A stretch of DNA of 64,000 nucleotides, taken from the NCBI GenBank assembly GCA_024232965.1, contig JACKQF010000004.1, positions 248,001-312,000 of the forward strand. The letters run 5' to 3'. Below, one piece after another: positions 27,992-37,881 of this stretch. A program made the translations under genes and the position numbers. Under the pieces are notes generated by a model. That model was not told the origin of the DNA, made no database searches, and was given only the letters and a program-made list of their open reading frames with translations. The DNA comes from Verrucomicrobiaceae bacterium (lineage in GTDB: Bacteria > Verrucomicrobiota > Verrucomicrobiia > Verrucomicrobiales > Verrucomicrobiaceae). Numbering within the stretch: position 1 is the stretch's first letter; each line of letters opens with the position of its first letter.

Positions 27992-30958
27992 ATGAGGATG
28001 TCCAACCGTTTCCTGTTCCTCACCATCGCCGCGCTGGCAGTCTGCGCGGCCCCAGCCTTTAGCCAGACCGAGGCGGAGTTTCTCTCCGGCACGCGGCAAT
28101 TGACCTTTGAGGGCAAGCGCTCCGGCGAAGGTTACTTCAGCGCTGACGGATCCAAGCTCGTCTTCCAGAGCGAGCGCGAGGCAGACAATCCCTTTTACCA
28201 GATCTACCTCATGGATCTGGAAACGGGCGATACGGAACGCATCTCCCCCGGCATGGGAAAAACGACCTGCGCCTGGATCAATCCGGACGGGAAACGCGTC
28301 CTGTTTGCCTCCACCCACAGCGATCCGCAGTCCAAGACATTGCAGGAGGCAGAATTCAAGGAGCGCGCCTCCGGCCGCGTAAAGCGCTACTCCTGGGACT
28401 ACGACGAGCACTACGACATCTTTGAATACGACACCGGCAGCAAGGCGCTAAAAAACCTGACCCACACCATCGGTTACGATGCCGAAGGTGCCTACTCACC
28501 TGATGGAAAGAAGATCGTTTTTGCCTCCAACCGCCAAGCCTACGAGGGAAAGCTCAGCGATGCCGATGCCGAGCGCCTGAAGATCGACAAGCAATACTTC
28601 ATGGAGATCTACACGGCGGATGCCGATGGCTCCAATGTGAAGCGACTAACAAACGTGCCAGGTTACGACGGTGGCCCGTTCTTCAGCGCCGACGGCAGCC
28701 GCATTTGCTGGCGTCGATTCGATGAAAAGGGCATGACCGCAGAGATCTGGACGATGAAGGCCGATGGCAGCGATCAGACTCAGATCACAAAATTGGGTGC
28801 GATGAGTTGGGCCCCCTATTTCCATCCCAGTGGCGATTACTTGATTTTCACCACGAACCTCAATGGCTTCGCCAATTTTGAGCTCTACATCGTTGATGCC
28901 AAAGGTAGCGGTCAGCCCGTTCGCGTGACGTTCACCGACGGATTCGATGGGCTGCCGGTCTTCTCGCCAGATGGTAAAAAGCTGTGCTGGACTAGTGGCC
29001 GCACCGCAGGGGGGGCTTCGCAGATCTATATCGCAGACTGGAATAACGATCACGCACTGGCAGCGCTCAAAGGGGCCGCAAAATCCACCGCCGCAGCCCC
29101 GGCGGCCAAGCGTGCCGACGAACCCAGCATGGCCCAGACCAATGCGGCGATCACGCCCACCGACATTCGTCAGCACGTCACGTATCTGGCCAGCGATGCG
29201 CTGATGGGACGGCTGACCGGCACAGAGGGCGAGCGCCTAGCCACGCAGTACGTCGCTGATGCGTTTAAGGAGATCGGGCTCGTTCCCTTCGGCGATGACG
29301 ATGGTTGGTTTGACAGCTTTGACTTCACCGCCGGGGTTGCTCTCGGCGCTGGGAACTCGCTGACCTTATCCGGAAAAGACGGCACCAAGATCTTTGAGAC
29401 CGAGAAGAACTGGAGGCCACTTTCCTTCTCCCAGATCGGCGATATTCCCGCCTCCGGCATTGTCTTTGCTGGCTACGGAATCGAAACTCCAGACGAAGCC
29501 ACTGGCGAAGACGGCAAAAAGATCGAGGCCTACAGCAGCTACGCTCACCTTGATGTGAAGGACAAATGGGTACTGGCCTTCCGCTACCTGCCTGAGGGCA
29601 TCACACCTGAGCGTCGCAACGAATTGATCCGCTATTCAGGCCTGCGCTACAAGGCTCTCACCGCGAGACAAAAGGGCGCGCGCGGACTCATCGTCGTCAG
29701 CGGCCCCAACAGCAAAGTCGTCGATCAACTCGCGCCGCTCGCCTTTGATGCATCCCTCGCATCAAGTGGCATCGCAGCCATCAGCGTCACCGATGCGGTG
29801 GGAGACGCCTTGCTTGCCAGTGCAGGCAAGACGCTCAAGGACTTACAGGATAAACTTGATAACGGAGACCTGATGGGCGGCATTGAGTGCACCGATATGA
29901 CCTTGGCTGCAAAGATCGATATCGAGCAGGAGAAAAAGCGCGGTCGCAATGTGCTGGGCATTCTTCCCGCAGGCAAAGAACCGGATCCACACGTCGCACC
30001 GCTAATCGTCTGCGCGCACGTCGATCACCTGGGAGATCGCGGCGGCTCCAACTCCCGCGCCAAGGGCGATGAAGTGAACAAGATCCACCACGGTGCCGAT
30101 GACAACGCCTCCGGCACAGCGGGAGTGATCGAGATCGCTCAATGGCTGGCAGATCTGAAAAAACAACGGAAACTGCCCATGACACGCGACATCCTCTTCG
30201 CGGCTTGGTCAGGGGAAGAACTCGGCCTGTTGGGCTCCAATCACTTTGCCGAAACCTATGCCAAAATGATCACCGGTAAACCCGACAGCAAGCTCACTCA
30301 CATGTTCGCGGCATGTCTGAACATGGACATGATCGGCCGCTTCACGAAGACCCTGGTGCTTCAAGGTGTCGGCTCCAGCTCCTGGTGGAAGCGCGAGATC
30401 GAGCAGCGCAACGCCCCCATCGGCCTTTCCATCACTCCTCAAAACGACGCGCACCTCCCCACCGATAGCACGACCTTTTATCTGCGCGGCATCCCGACAC
30501 TGAACGCGTTTACCGGCGCGCACGAGGACTACCACATGCCCAGCGATACCGCAGACAAGATCGACTACGATCACGCTGCGCAGATCAGCAAGCTGATGGG
30601 ACTCATCGCCCGCTCAATCGCCACCTCCAAGGAAGCGCCAGACTACGTCGTTATGGAGGCCCCAAAAAACCAAGGAGCCCGCACTGGCCTGCGAGCCTAC
30701 CTCGGAACCATCCCAGACTATGCTCAGGGCGATATCAAAGGCGTCAAACTCAGCGGAGTGTCCCCCATCGGTCCAGCAGCCAAGGCTGGTGTCAAAGGTG
30801 GTGATGTCATCATCAAACTCGGCAACAAAGACATCCAGAACATCTACGACTACACCTACGTGATGGGAGATCTCAAGATCGGCAAAGAGACCACCATCAA
30901 AGTTCAACGCGATGGCCTGGAGATTGAGCTGAAGATCACGCCACAGAGCAGGGACTGA
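27992..30958 (+). CDS. TolB-like propeller fused to M28 metallopeptidase and PDZ domain
   Basis: A 988-residue secreted protein. Signal peptide (1-24), a PD40/TolB-like propeller (about 30-350; repeats such as YSPDGKKIVFASNR and FSPDGKKLCWTSG), an Ala-rich linker, a PA-like insert (about 500-640), an M28 peptidase and a C-terminal PDZ (about 895-985). Zinc ligands and catalytic residues are visible: His in CAHVDHLG (~674), Asp in HHGADDNASG (~700), Glu pair in GEELGLLG (~741), Asp in NMDMIGR (~777) and His in HEDYHMPS (~845). It should act as an aminopeptidase in the periplasm. It follows the sulfatase after 52 bases and may share its transcript. Confidence 0.9.
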   Translation: MRMSNRFLFLTIAALAVCAAPAFSQTEAEFLSGTRQLTFEGKRSGEGYFSADGSKLVFQSEREADNPFYQIYLMDLETGDTERISPGMGKTTCAWINPDGKRVLFASTHSDPQSKTLQEAEFKERASGRVKRYSWDYDEHYDIFEYDTGSKALKNLTHTIGYDAEGAYSPDGKKIVFASNRQAYEGKLSDADAERLKIDKQYFMEIYTADADGSNVKRLTNVPGYDGGPFFSADGSRICWRRFDEKGMTAEIWTMKADGSDQTQITKLGAMSWAPYFHPSGDYLIFTTNLNGFANFELYIVDAKGSGQPVRVTFTDGFDGLPVFSPDGKKLCWTSGRTAGGASQIYIADWNNDHALAALKGAAKSTAAAPAAKRADEPSMAQTNAAITPTDIRQHVTYLASDALMGRLTGTEGERLATQYVADAFKEIGLVPFGDDDGWFDSFDFTAGVALGAGNSLTLSGKDGTKIFETEKNWRPLSFSQIGDIPASGIVFAGYGIETPDEATGEDGKKIEAYSSYAHLDVKDKWVLAFRYLPEGITPERRNELIRYSGLRYKALTARQKGARGLIVVSGPNSKVVDQLAPLAFDASLASSGIAAISVTDAVGDALLASAGKTLKDLQDKLDNGDLMGGIECTDMTLAAKIDIEQEKKRGRNVLGILPAGKEPDPHVAPLIVCAHVDHLGDRGGSNSRAKGDEVNKIHHGADDNASGTAGVIEIAQWLADLKKQRKLPMTRDILFAAWSGEELGLLGSNHFAETYAKMITGKPDSKLTHMFAACLNMDMIGRFTKTLVLQGVGSSSWWKREIEQRNAPIGLSITPQNDAHLPTDSTTFYLRGIPTLNAFTGAHEDYHMPSDTADKIDYDHAAQISKLMGLIARSIATSKEAPDYVVMEAPKNQGARTGLRAYLGTIPDYAQGDIKGVKLSGVSPIGPAAKAGVKGGDVIIKLGNKDIQNIYDYTYVMGDLKIGKETTIKVQRDGLEIELKITPQSRD

Positions 30959-31024
30959 GTGTCGGCAGAAAGTGATAGTGGGAAGTAAACAGTAGCTCGT
31001 GAGGCCACTGGCCCCAGTTCTGAG

Positions 31025-31290
31025 CTACGTTCAGCGGCTGCGCCGCCTGAGCGCCCGTGGCCTGCGGCTTTAGCCGGTCAAACCTTGCCACGCAGGACCA
31101 GCGCCGCATCCCTGCTGCGCAATCTTCGGCGGATTTGTGATCGCTCATCACCGTCCGGCAGCAACACTGAACGAGCTAAAGCTCCAAGCTACGTTCAGCC
31201 GCCGCGCCACCAGAGCGCCCGTGGCCTGCGGCTTTGGCCGGCCAAACCTGGCCACGCAGGACCAGCGCCGCTCCCCGGCCCCAACCCAAA
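31025..31290. repeat. 164-base intergenic repeat, about one and a half copies
   Basis: CTACGTTCAG occurs at 31025 and 31189, and GCCACGCAGG at 31087 and 31251: both exactly 164 bases apart. Shared words include GAGCGCCCGTGGCCTGCGGCTTT and the small palindrome GAGCTAAAGCTC at 31173. The same unit, with the same period, makes the array at 42.5-43.0 kb. It fills most of the 421-base gap between the peptidase and the TetR gene; no gene is visible in it. Confidence 0.8.
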
Positions 31291-31329
31291 CTGCCGCCCG
31301 GGCCAAAAAAAATTGCATCCGGACTTGCC

Positions 31330-31367
31330 AAACAGTCGTTTCAAACGTTTGATTCAAACGACTGTTT
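31330..31367. promoter_or_regulatory. Palindromic operator for the TetR-family regulator
   Basis: AAACAGTCGTTT (31330-31341) is repeated inverted as AAACGACTGTTT (31356-31367), a perfect 12-base pair of arms, and between them lies another perfect palindrome, CAAACGTTTG (31342-31351). The site ends 12 bases before the ATG of the TetR gene, overlapping where its promoter must be. This is the usual arrangement for autorepression together with the downstream efflux genes. Confidence 0.8.
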
Positions 31368-31379
31368 ACATTTTCAATA

Positions 31380-32012
31380 ATGTCCGATCCATCTCCCGAC
31401 TCAAATACGAAAGACCGAATCCTGGAAGCGGCCGAAGAACTCTACGCTTTGCACGGGTTTGATGCGGTTTCCGTCCGTGACGTGACGCATAAAGCGGGTG
31501 TGAATGTCGCCGCCGTCAGCTATCACTTCGGTTCGCGAGAAGGTTTGATCCAGGCCGTGCTGGATCGTTCAATCGCGCCGGTCGTCGCCGAGCGCCTACA
31601 ACTGCTGGATGTGGTCACGGCTGGGGATCAGCCCCCAACGGTGACCGCCGTGCTGGACGCGTTGATCCGCCCTCTCGTGATCCAGGTGCGCCGTTCGGAG
31701 CTTTCTCAAGCGCTTTTCGTCAAGTTGGCAGGCCGCTGCATGTCCGACGGGCTCAGCCAAATGCCAGCGGAGTGCAAAGCCACCATTCGCTCCATGGTTG
31801 GCCGGTTCGTCGATGCGCTGCATCGTGCGCTTCCGAACGTGCCGAAGGAGATTCTGGCATGGCGTCTGCACTTTTGCCACGGCGCGCTCATGGAGACCCT
31901 GGCCCGCGACGACGCCCTCCAGGAGTTCTTTCCAGATCGCAAGCACCCGCTGTCCACTGACGAACTGCTGGCCGCGCTGCTTGGCTTTTGCAGTGCTGGT
32001 GTCAGCCAATAA
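31380..32012 (+). CDS. TetR-family transcriptional repressor of the RND operon
   Basis: A 210-residue regulator. The N-terminal helix-turn-helix is typical: TKDRILEAAEELYALHGFDAVSVRDVTHKAGVNVAAVSYHFGSREGL, read here in parts as helix 1 and the recognition helix ending in YHFGSREGL. The C-terminal ligand-binding half is diverged, with features of the CecR/YbiH-like group. The gene starts the operon with the three efflux genes, 36 bases ahead of the adaptor gene. By the family rule it should release a 38-base palindromic operator when a toxic ligand binds. Confidence 0.92.
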   Translation: MSDPSPDSNTKDRILEAAEELYALHGFDAVSVRDVTHKAGVNVAAVSYHFGSREGLIQAVLDRSIAPVVAERLQLLDVVTAGDQPPTVTAVLDALIRPLVIQVRRSELSQALFVKLAGRCMSDGLSQMPAECKATIRSMVGRFVDALHRALPNVPKEILAWRLHFCHGALMETLARDDALQEFFPDRKHPLSTDELLAALLGFCSAGVSQ

Positions 32013-32048
32013 GGCACCCTTTCCCCTCCCCCCAGAAAAAACGCGCCC

Positions 32049-33146
32049 ATGAAAAAACACCTACTCTCCCTCCCCCTCCTACTTTTGGTTGGTTGCGGCA
32101 AGCCGCCGCCACCCTCCGGCCCACCGATGGATGCCCCAATGCCCGTCGTGCTGGCTCGTGTCGTGAAGAAGACCATCGAAGAGCGACTCCCACTCGTGGG
32201 CAGTCTCGCCAACAAAGAAGCCGTCAGCCTTGTCAGCGAAGTGGACGGTAGGGTGACCGAATGCACCTTCACTGAAGGCGCCCCCGTCACGGAAGGGCAG
32301 ATTCTCTTCCGAATCGACGACCGCCGCCAGCGCGCACGGTTGGCCGAGGCAAAAGCACGACTCGATCTCGCAAAGGCAGAACTCGTTCGTGGCGAGGCTT
32401 TGGCCAAACAGAACTCACTGCCGGAGCAAGAGCTCGACCGGCTGAAGGTCAGCCAACGAACCACCGAAGCAGCCGTCGATTTGATTCAGGCAGAACTGGA
32501 TGACACGGTGATCAAGGCCCCGTTCGCAGGAGTGATCGCGGAGCGTCTGGTCAGCAAAGGCCAGTTTGTTGCGCGTGGGGCAGAACTCGCCCAACTCGGG
32601 CAGGCCGATCCATTGGAAGTCGCCTTCCAAGTGCCGGAGCGCTATGCCGCGCGGGTCTCACTCGGTCAGGCGATCCAAATGGATAGCGTTGCGCATGCCG
32701 GAGAGAAATTCATCGGCAAGGTCAGTTACCTCGCCCCATTGATGGACGCAGCTTCCCGGACTTTGCTGGTCAAGGCGGACATCGCCAACAAAGAGGGACG
32801 CCTGCGCCCCGGCATGTTTGGTTCCGTAGAATTGGTCTTTGCATCTGATGAGGAAGGACTCGTGATTCCAGAATCCAGCATCTACTACCAGGGCGATGCC
32901 ACCTTCGTCACCGCGATTGACGACCAACGCACTGCATCGATCCGTCCAGTCACAATCAGCCAACGCATCGCCGGACAGGCAAAGATCTCCGAAGGGCTGA
33001 AGGAAGGCGATCTGGTCATTGCTGAAGGTTTCCAAAAGGTCATCCCTGGCGGCAAAGTCATCGCATTGGCAGCTTCCTCCAAATACGGCGTGGAGCCCGA
33101 TGGAGCTCCTGCGCAGGAATCTAAGGCGGAGGAGAAGAAGCCATGA
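32049..33146 (+). CDS. RND efflux periplasmic adaptor lipoprotein (MFP)
   Basis: A 365-residue membrane-fusion protein. The leader ends in a lipobox (LLLVGC, Cys16), so it is anchored by lipid in the inner membrane. The lipoyl half-motifs flank a short alpha-hairpin (ARLAEAKARLDLAKAEL; DLIQAELDDTVIKAPFAGVIAE), followed by beta-barrel and membrane-proximal domains. The stop overlaps the pump start (ATGA). It joins the pump to the outer-membrane channel. Confidence 0.93.
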   Translation: MKKHLLSLPLLLLVGCGKPPPPSGPPMDAPMPVVLARVVKKTIEERLPLVGSLANKEAVSLVSEVDGRVTECTFTEGAPVTEGQILFRIDDRRQRARLAEAKARLDLAKAELVRGEALAKQNSLPEQELDRLKVSQRTTEAAVDLIQAELDDTVIKAPFAGVIAERLVSKGQFVARGAELAQLGQADPLEVAFQVPERYAARVSLGQAIQMDSVAHAGEKFIGKVSYLAPLMDAASRTLLVKADIANKEGRLRPGMFGSVELVFASDEEGLVIPESSIYYQGDATFVTAIDDQRTASIRPVTISQRIAGQAKISEGLKEGDLVIAEGFQKVIPGGKVIALAASSKYGVEPDGAPAQESKAEEKKP

Positions 33147-36100
33147 AGTCGTCCTTCTTCGAAGTTTTCCTGCGGCGTCCGATCATGACGCTGATGCTGA
33201 ATCTAGCCATCATCGTGTTTGGCTACATCAGTCTGCAGCGGCTACCGGTCCGCGAGCTCCCAGATGCCGATCCGACCACAGTCACCGTGCTAACCGTCTA
33301 TCCCGGAGCCAGTGCCGAGGTGGTAGAATCTGAAATCACCGAGCGCCTAGAGGAGGCCGTCAGTAGCGCCGCCAGCATCAAGCAAATCATTAGCGAGAGC
33401 CGAGAGCAGACCAGTCTCATCACCATCGACTTCATCACCGGCACCAATGAAGACGTCGCTGCGCAGGAGGTGCGGGATCGTGTCGCGCGGATGCGTGGCG
33501 AGCTGCCTGATGACATAGATGAACCGGTCGTAACCAAACAAGATGCAACTGCGCAGCCCATCATGTGGGTGGCCTTTTACTCAGACCAATACGACACCCG
33601 GGACCTGACAAAGATCGCGGAAGAAAAGGTCAAGGACCGCCTGCAAACTGTGCCCGGCGTCAGCCAGGTCATCCTAGGTGGACAGAAGCGCTTTGCCATC
33701 CGCCTCTGGCTGGACTCCCAGCGCATGGCCGCACGACAAGTCACGGTCATTGATGTCGAGCGTGCCTTGCGCTCCCAAAGCATCGAACTTCCAAGCGGCC
33801 GAGTCGCAGGTGTTGACCGCGAATTGACCATCCAGACGCGAGGAGAACTCAAGACGATCCCAGAGTTCAACCGACTCATCATCCGTCAGACGGGCGATAC
33901 GATTGTGCGATTGGAGGACATCGCCAAAATTGAGGACGGCGTCGAAGACACGCGCTCCATCGCCCGATTCAATTCAAAACCATCGATCGGTCTCGGCATT
34001 GTGCGCCAGTCGCGGGCCAACACCGTCGAAGTCGCAGACGGTGTCAAGAAACGCATGGAGGAAATCCGTGCGCTGCTACCACCCGGCATTGAGTTCCAGT
34101 ACCCGTATGACGAATCCATCTATGTGGAGCGTGCGGTGACAGAAGTGTTTGAGACCATCTTCATCGCCTTCGCGTTGGTCGTGGTGACCATCTTCATCTT
34201 CCTGCGCAACATCCGCAGCACCCTGATCCCAGCGCTGACGGTTCCCGTTTCCGTTTTGGGCACCTTTGCGCTGCTGAATGCCTTTGGATACTCGATCAAT
34301 ATCTTTACCCTACTCGCACTCGTGCTAGCGATCGGGATCGTGGTCGATGACGCCATCGTGGTGCTCGAAAACATCTATCGACACATCGAAGAGGGAGATT
34401 CCCCCATGCTGGCAGCGCAAAAAACACTCCGAGAAATCGCCTTCGCCATCATCTCCATCACCCTATCGCTGGTAGCCGTCTTCCTCCCGCTGGCTTTTGT
34501 CGGAGGCTTAACAGGCAAGCTCTTGCTGGAGTTCGCCGTGGCTCTTGCCGGCTCAGTTTTGATCTCCGCAGTGGTCGCCTTGACACTCTCCCCGATGGTC
34601 AGTGCCCGCTGGTTGAAGCCACTGGATCAGGTGAAGCATGGAGCGGTCTTCAATTGGTTTGAACGACGCTTTGACGGCATCACCCGTCGCTACACTGCCA
34701 TGTTGACTTGGACGCTGCGTCATAGCTTTCTGACGATGCTCGTCGCACTGGGATCGCTCGTTCTGGGCGGTTACTTTTACAAGAATCTGGATCAGGAATT
34801 CCTGCCAGAAGAAGACAAAGGCCGCTTTCTGGCGCTGGCATTGACGCCCGAGGGTTCGACACCGGCATTCACTGACCGCATGGTGCGGCAGATGGAAAAA
34901 ATCGCCTCCGAGAACCCTGCGGTGGAAAGCTACTTCACCGCCGTCGCTCTGCCTTTCAACGGTCCGGGTGATCCCACCCAGGGCTTCATGTTTGTCCGCT
35001 TGAAAGATGATCCCAATCGCCCCGGCGTGCGCGATGTGGTCGGTGGTCCGACAGGAATCGGCGCTCGATTCTTTGGTGAAGTCGCCGGAGCTTTCGCCAT
35101 TCCCATCATGCCAAAAGCGGTTGACCTGGGCATCAGCCAACCCTTTGAGATGGTGGTCAGCTTTCCCGATCTCAAAGAATTGACCAGCACCAGCGAGGTC
35201 GTTTTGGGCAAGCTGCGCGCGGCCGGCTTTCTGGCTCAGGCGCGGTCAACGGTGGAGATCTCCAAACCAGAGCTGCGCGTACACATTGACCGCGACCGCG
35301 CAGGCTCGCTGGGCGTCGCAGTAGCGGATATCTCTCGCACGCTTCAAATCCTCTTTGGCGGGCAAGATCTCGCCAAGGTGAAGCAGGATGGGCGGCAGTA
35401 CGACGTCATTGCACAGCTCAATAAGGAGCGCCGACTCACCCCATCTGACCTCGACCAAATCTACGTGCCCAACAATCGCGGCGAGATGGTGCAACTTGCC
35501 AACGTGGTCACGACCGACTCAGGAGCCGGTCCAAACCGCATCGAACGCTATAATCGCCAACGATCCGTCACTATCCAAGGCACTCCCATGGGCGTGACGT
35601 TGGGCGATGCGATGGACCGAGCCGAAGTCATCTTGAAAGAAACTCTGCCACCCGGCTTCACCTATTCGTGGCGCGGTGAATCGCAAAACTTGCGCGAGTC
35701 CAGCGGCGACATCTGGTTCCTCCTGATTCTTGCCTGCATCATCGTTTACATGGTGTTGGCCGCACAGTTTGAGAGCCTCATTCACCCCTTCACCGTGATG
35801 CTGGCACTGCCGCTCGCAGCGCTGGGTGCGTTTGGGCTTTTGTATGCGTTGCGTTGGGTGGACTTCGCCGGGACGATGCTCTACGGCTGGACGCACTACG
35901 CGCCCGATGCGCCGGATTGGGCCAAATCGGTGCAACCTTGGGTGCCCCGCATCCCGTCCATGAACCTCAACGTGTTTAGTCAAGTTGGGCTCGTTTTGCT
36001 CCTTGGCCTCGTGACCAAAAACTCGATCTTGCTGGTGGAGTTCGCCAATCAGCAACGCGAACTCGGCCACGATGCACGCACCGCGATGATCAACGCTGGC

Positions 36101-36367
36101 CGCATCCGACTGCGTCCCATTTTGATGACCTCACTCGCAACGATTGCCGGCATCTTGCCCATCGCCATCGGCTTTGGGGATGCCGCTGAAGGCCGCCGTC
36201 CGCTCGGTGTCGTCGCCGTCGGCGGCATGATCACCAGTACCTTGCTGACACTTTTTGTGATACCGGTGATTTACACGCTTCTGTCACGTTTTACTTCAGT
36301 CCACAAAGCTGATCCCGAACCCGAAGAGCCTACCTCCGCTCTCCCTGCAACCACCCCCGCTGTATGA
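33143..36367 (+). CDS. RND-family efflux pump (AcrB/HAE1-like)
   Basis: A 1074-residue inner-membrane pump with two repeats of membrane helices and large periplasmic loops. The N-terminus (FFEVFLRRPIMTLMLNLAIIVFGYISL) and the proton-relay Asp pair in IGIVVDDAIVVLENIYRH are as in AcrB; TKNSILLVEFANQQRE marks the second half. It uses proton inflow to push drugs, detergents or metabolites through the outer membrane. Overlaps the adaptor gene and the outer-membrane gene by 4 bases each, which fits a tightly coupled complex. Confidence 0.95.
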   Translation: MKSSFFEVFLRRPIMTLMLNLAIIVFGYISLQRLPVRELPDADPTTVTVLTVYPGASAEVVESEITERLEEAVSSAASIKQIISESREQTSLITIDFITGTNEDVAAQEVRDRVARMRGELPDDIDEPVVTKQDATAQPIMWVAFYSDQYDTRDLTKIAEEKVKDRLQTVPGVSQVILGGQKRFAIRLWLDSQRMAARQVTVIDVERALRSQSIELPSGRVAGVDRELTIQTRGELKTIPEFNRLIIRQTGDTIVRLEDIAKIEDGVEDTRSIARFNSKPSIGLGIVRQSRANTVEVADGVKKRMEEIRALLPPGIEFQYPYDESIYVERAVTEVFETIFIAFALVVVTIFIFLRNIRSTLIPALTVPVSVLGTFALLNAFGYSINIFTLLALVLAIGIVVDDAIVVLENIYRHIEEGDSPMLAAQKTLREIAFAIISITLSLVAVFLPLAFVGGLTGKLLLEFAVALAGSVLISAVVALTLSPMVSARWLKPLDQVKHGAVFNWFERRFDGITRRYTAMLTWTLRHSFLTMLVALGSLVLGGYFYKNLDQEFLPEEDKGRFLALALTPEGSTPAFTDRMVRQMEKIASENPAVESYFTAVALPFNGPGDPTQGFMFVRLKDDPNRPGVRDVVGGPTGIGARFFGEVAGAFAIPIMPKAVDLGISQPFEMVVSFPDLKELTSTSEVVLGKLRAAGFLAQARSTVEISKPELRVHIDRDRAGSLGVAVADISRTLQILFGGQDLAKVKQDGRQYDVIAQLNKERRLTPSDLDQIYVPNNRGEMVQLANVVTTDSGAGPNRIERYNRQRSVTIQGTPMGVTLGDAMDRAEVILKETLPPGFTYSWRGESQNLRESSGDIWFLLILACIIVYMVLAAQFESLIHPFTVMLALPLAALGAFGLLYALRWVDFAGTMLYGWTHYAPDAPDWAKSVQPWVPRIPSMNLNVFSQVGLVLLLGLVTKNSILLVEFANQQRELGHDARTAMINAGRIRLRPILMTSLATIAGILPIAIGFGDAAEGRRPLGVVAVGGMITSTLLTLFVIPVIYTLLSRFTSVHKADPEPEEPTSALPATTPAV

Positions 36368-37707
36368 AAACGCCCACCCTTACCCTGATCGCCCTGCTCA
36401 CCGTATCGCAGGCGGCATTCGCAGATGATGCCAGCTCCGCAGGCTCTCTGCCAAAGAACCTTAACCTGGCCACAGCGCTGAAACTGGCTGTCGAACACAA
36501 TCCAGACATCGCCTCCGCCCGCGAAGGCATCCGCCTGCAAGACGGCGTACGCCTGGAAGCCCGCTCCGCATTTTTGCCTCAGGTAGCAGTGTCAGCGGGG
36601 TACAACGGCCGCAGCGTGGATCGTGTCGAAGGCTTCGGCACTTTCTCTCCACAGGACCAGAGCTGGACGACGGATCTGGGCGTCTCGTATTCGCTCTTCT
36701 CTGGTGGCGTCAATACCGCCAACCTGCGTGCAGCCAAGTCCTCCATGTCCGCCGCAGAGAATCGCCTGCGCGCCGCCATCGATGATGTCTTGCTAGCGGC
36801 GACAGAGCGTTACTTTGACGCCTTGCTCGCCAAAGGCCGGATCGGCGTTCAAGAGCAGGCAATCAAAGTTCTCGACGAGCAATTGGCAGATTCCAACAAT
36901 CGCTTCAAAGCGGGTGTCGGTCAGCAATTCGATGTGCTGCAGGCAGAGGTCTCACTGGCCAACGCCAGACCACCCCTGGTGCGCGCACGCAGCAGCTACA
37001 AGCTGGCCGTTGATGCGCTGCGGCAGATCATCGGTCTCGACTATCCAGAAGGCATCGACGCTGCGGATATCCAGCTCAGCCCAGAGTGGCCAGAAATCTC
37101 CCAGCGCGGCACCATGACCGCCGCTATCATCAAGGCACGCGCCAATCGCCCCGAACTCGCCGCTCTGGCCGATGAGATCGAGGCAGGCCGGCAGCGCATC
37201 GTCGCGGCCCGTGGCAGCAGTCTGCCCAAGGTCAGCATCGAATCCAGCTATGGCGCGCAGAGCTACCAGTTCCGCAGTGACCTGACCGATGGCCTTACCG
37301 GCTGGACAGCAGGCCTAAAAGTCTCCATCCCCATCTTCACCGGCGGCTACACCAAGGCCCGAGTCCAACAAGCCCAAGCCCAACTCCGCCAATCCGAGAT
37401 CGCCGCCGACAAGCGCCGCCTAAGCGTCGAGGGCGAAGTGCGCCAAGCCTGGTATAGCTGGGAGGAAGCACGCGAAATTTTGGAGAGCTCCCAGCTTGTC
37501 GTGAAGCAGGCAGAAGAGGCGCTGCGCCTCGCCAAAGTATCCTTTCAAGCTGGCTCCAAAACCCAGCTCGAAGTCCTCCAATCGCAGCTCGAACTCACCC
37601 GCTCCAGCCTCGAAGAAGTCGAAGCCCGCCACGCCTACCACACCGCCCTCGCCCGGCTAAAGCGCGCCGTCGGCGGCACCAGCGCTGCGACGGGGAGTGG
37701 GAAGTGA
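36364..37707 (+). CDS. TolC-family outer-membrane efflux protein
   Basis: A 447-residue protein with a signal peptide (TLIALLTVSQAAFAD) and two OEP repeats containing long helices (TALKLAVEHNPDIASAREG in the first, VRQAWYSWEEAREILESSQ in the second). It forms the outer-membrane trimer of the RND system. Third gene of the coupled set, overlapping the pump by 4 bases. The 174-base gap after it holds nothing I recognise before serS. Confidence 0.93.
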   Translation: MKTPTLTLIALLTVSQAAFADDASSAGSLPKNLNLATALKLAVEHNPDIASAREGIRLQDGVRLEARSAFLPQVAVSAGYNGRSVDRVEGFGTFSPQDQSWTTDLGVSYSLFSGGVNTANLRAAKSSMSAAENRLRAAIDDVLLAATERYFDALLAKGRIGVQEQAIKVLDEQLADSNNRFKAGVGQQFDVLQAEVSLANARPPLVRARSSYKLAVDALRQIIGLDYPEGIDAADIQLSPEWPEISQRGTMTAAIIKARANRPELAALADEIEAGRQRIVAARGSSLPKVSIESSYGAQSYQFRSDLTDGLTGWTAGLKVSIPIFTGGYTKARVQQAQAQLRQSEIAADKRRLSVEGEVRQAWYSWEEAREILESSQLVVKQAEEALRLAKVSFQAGSKTQLEVLQSQLELTRSSLEEVEARHAYHTALARLKRAVGGTSAATGSGK

Positions 37708-37881
37708 GGACAGCCTTCCCCCAACGAACTAGGTAGAAGCAGTCGGTCATGGTGCATCGAACGATACTCTGACGGCCCATGGAACAGAGAATGCTAAATA
37801 TAGCGGCAGAGCCAATGGTAGCAAACCACTGGCACAATTCTCCATCGACAGCCTGCAATCTCTAGCTAACCTGCGCCGCTT

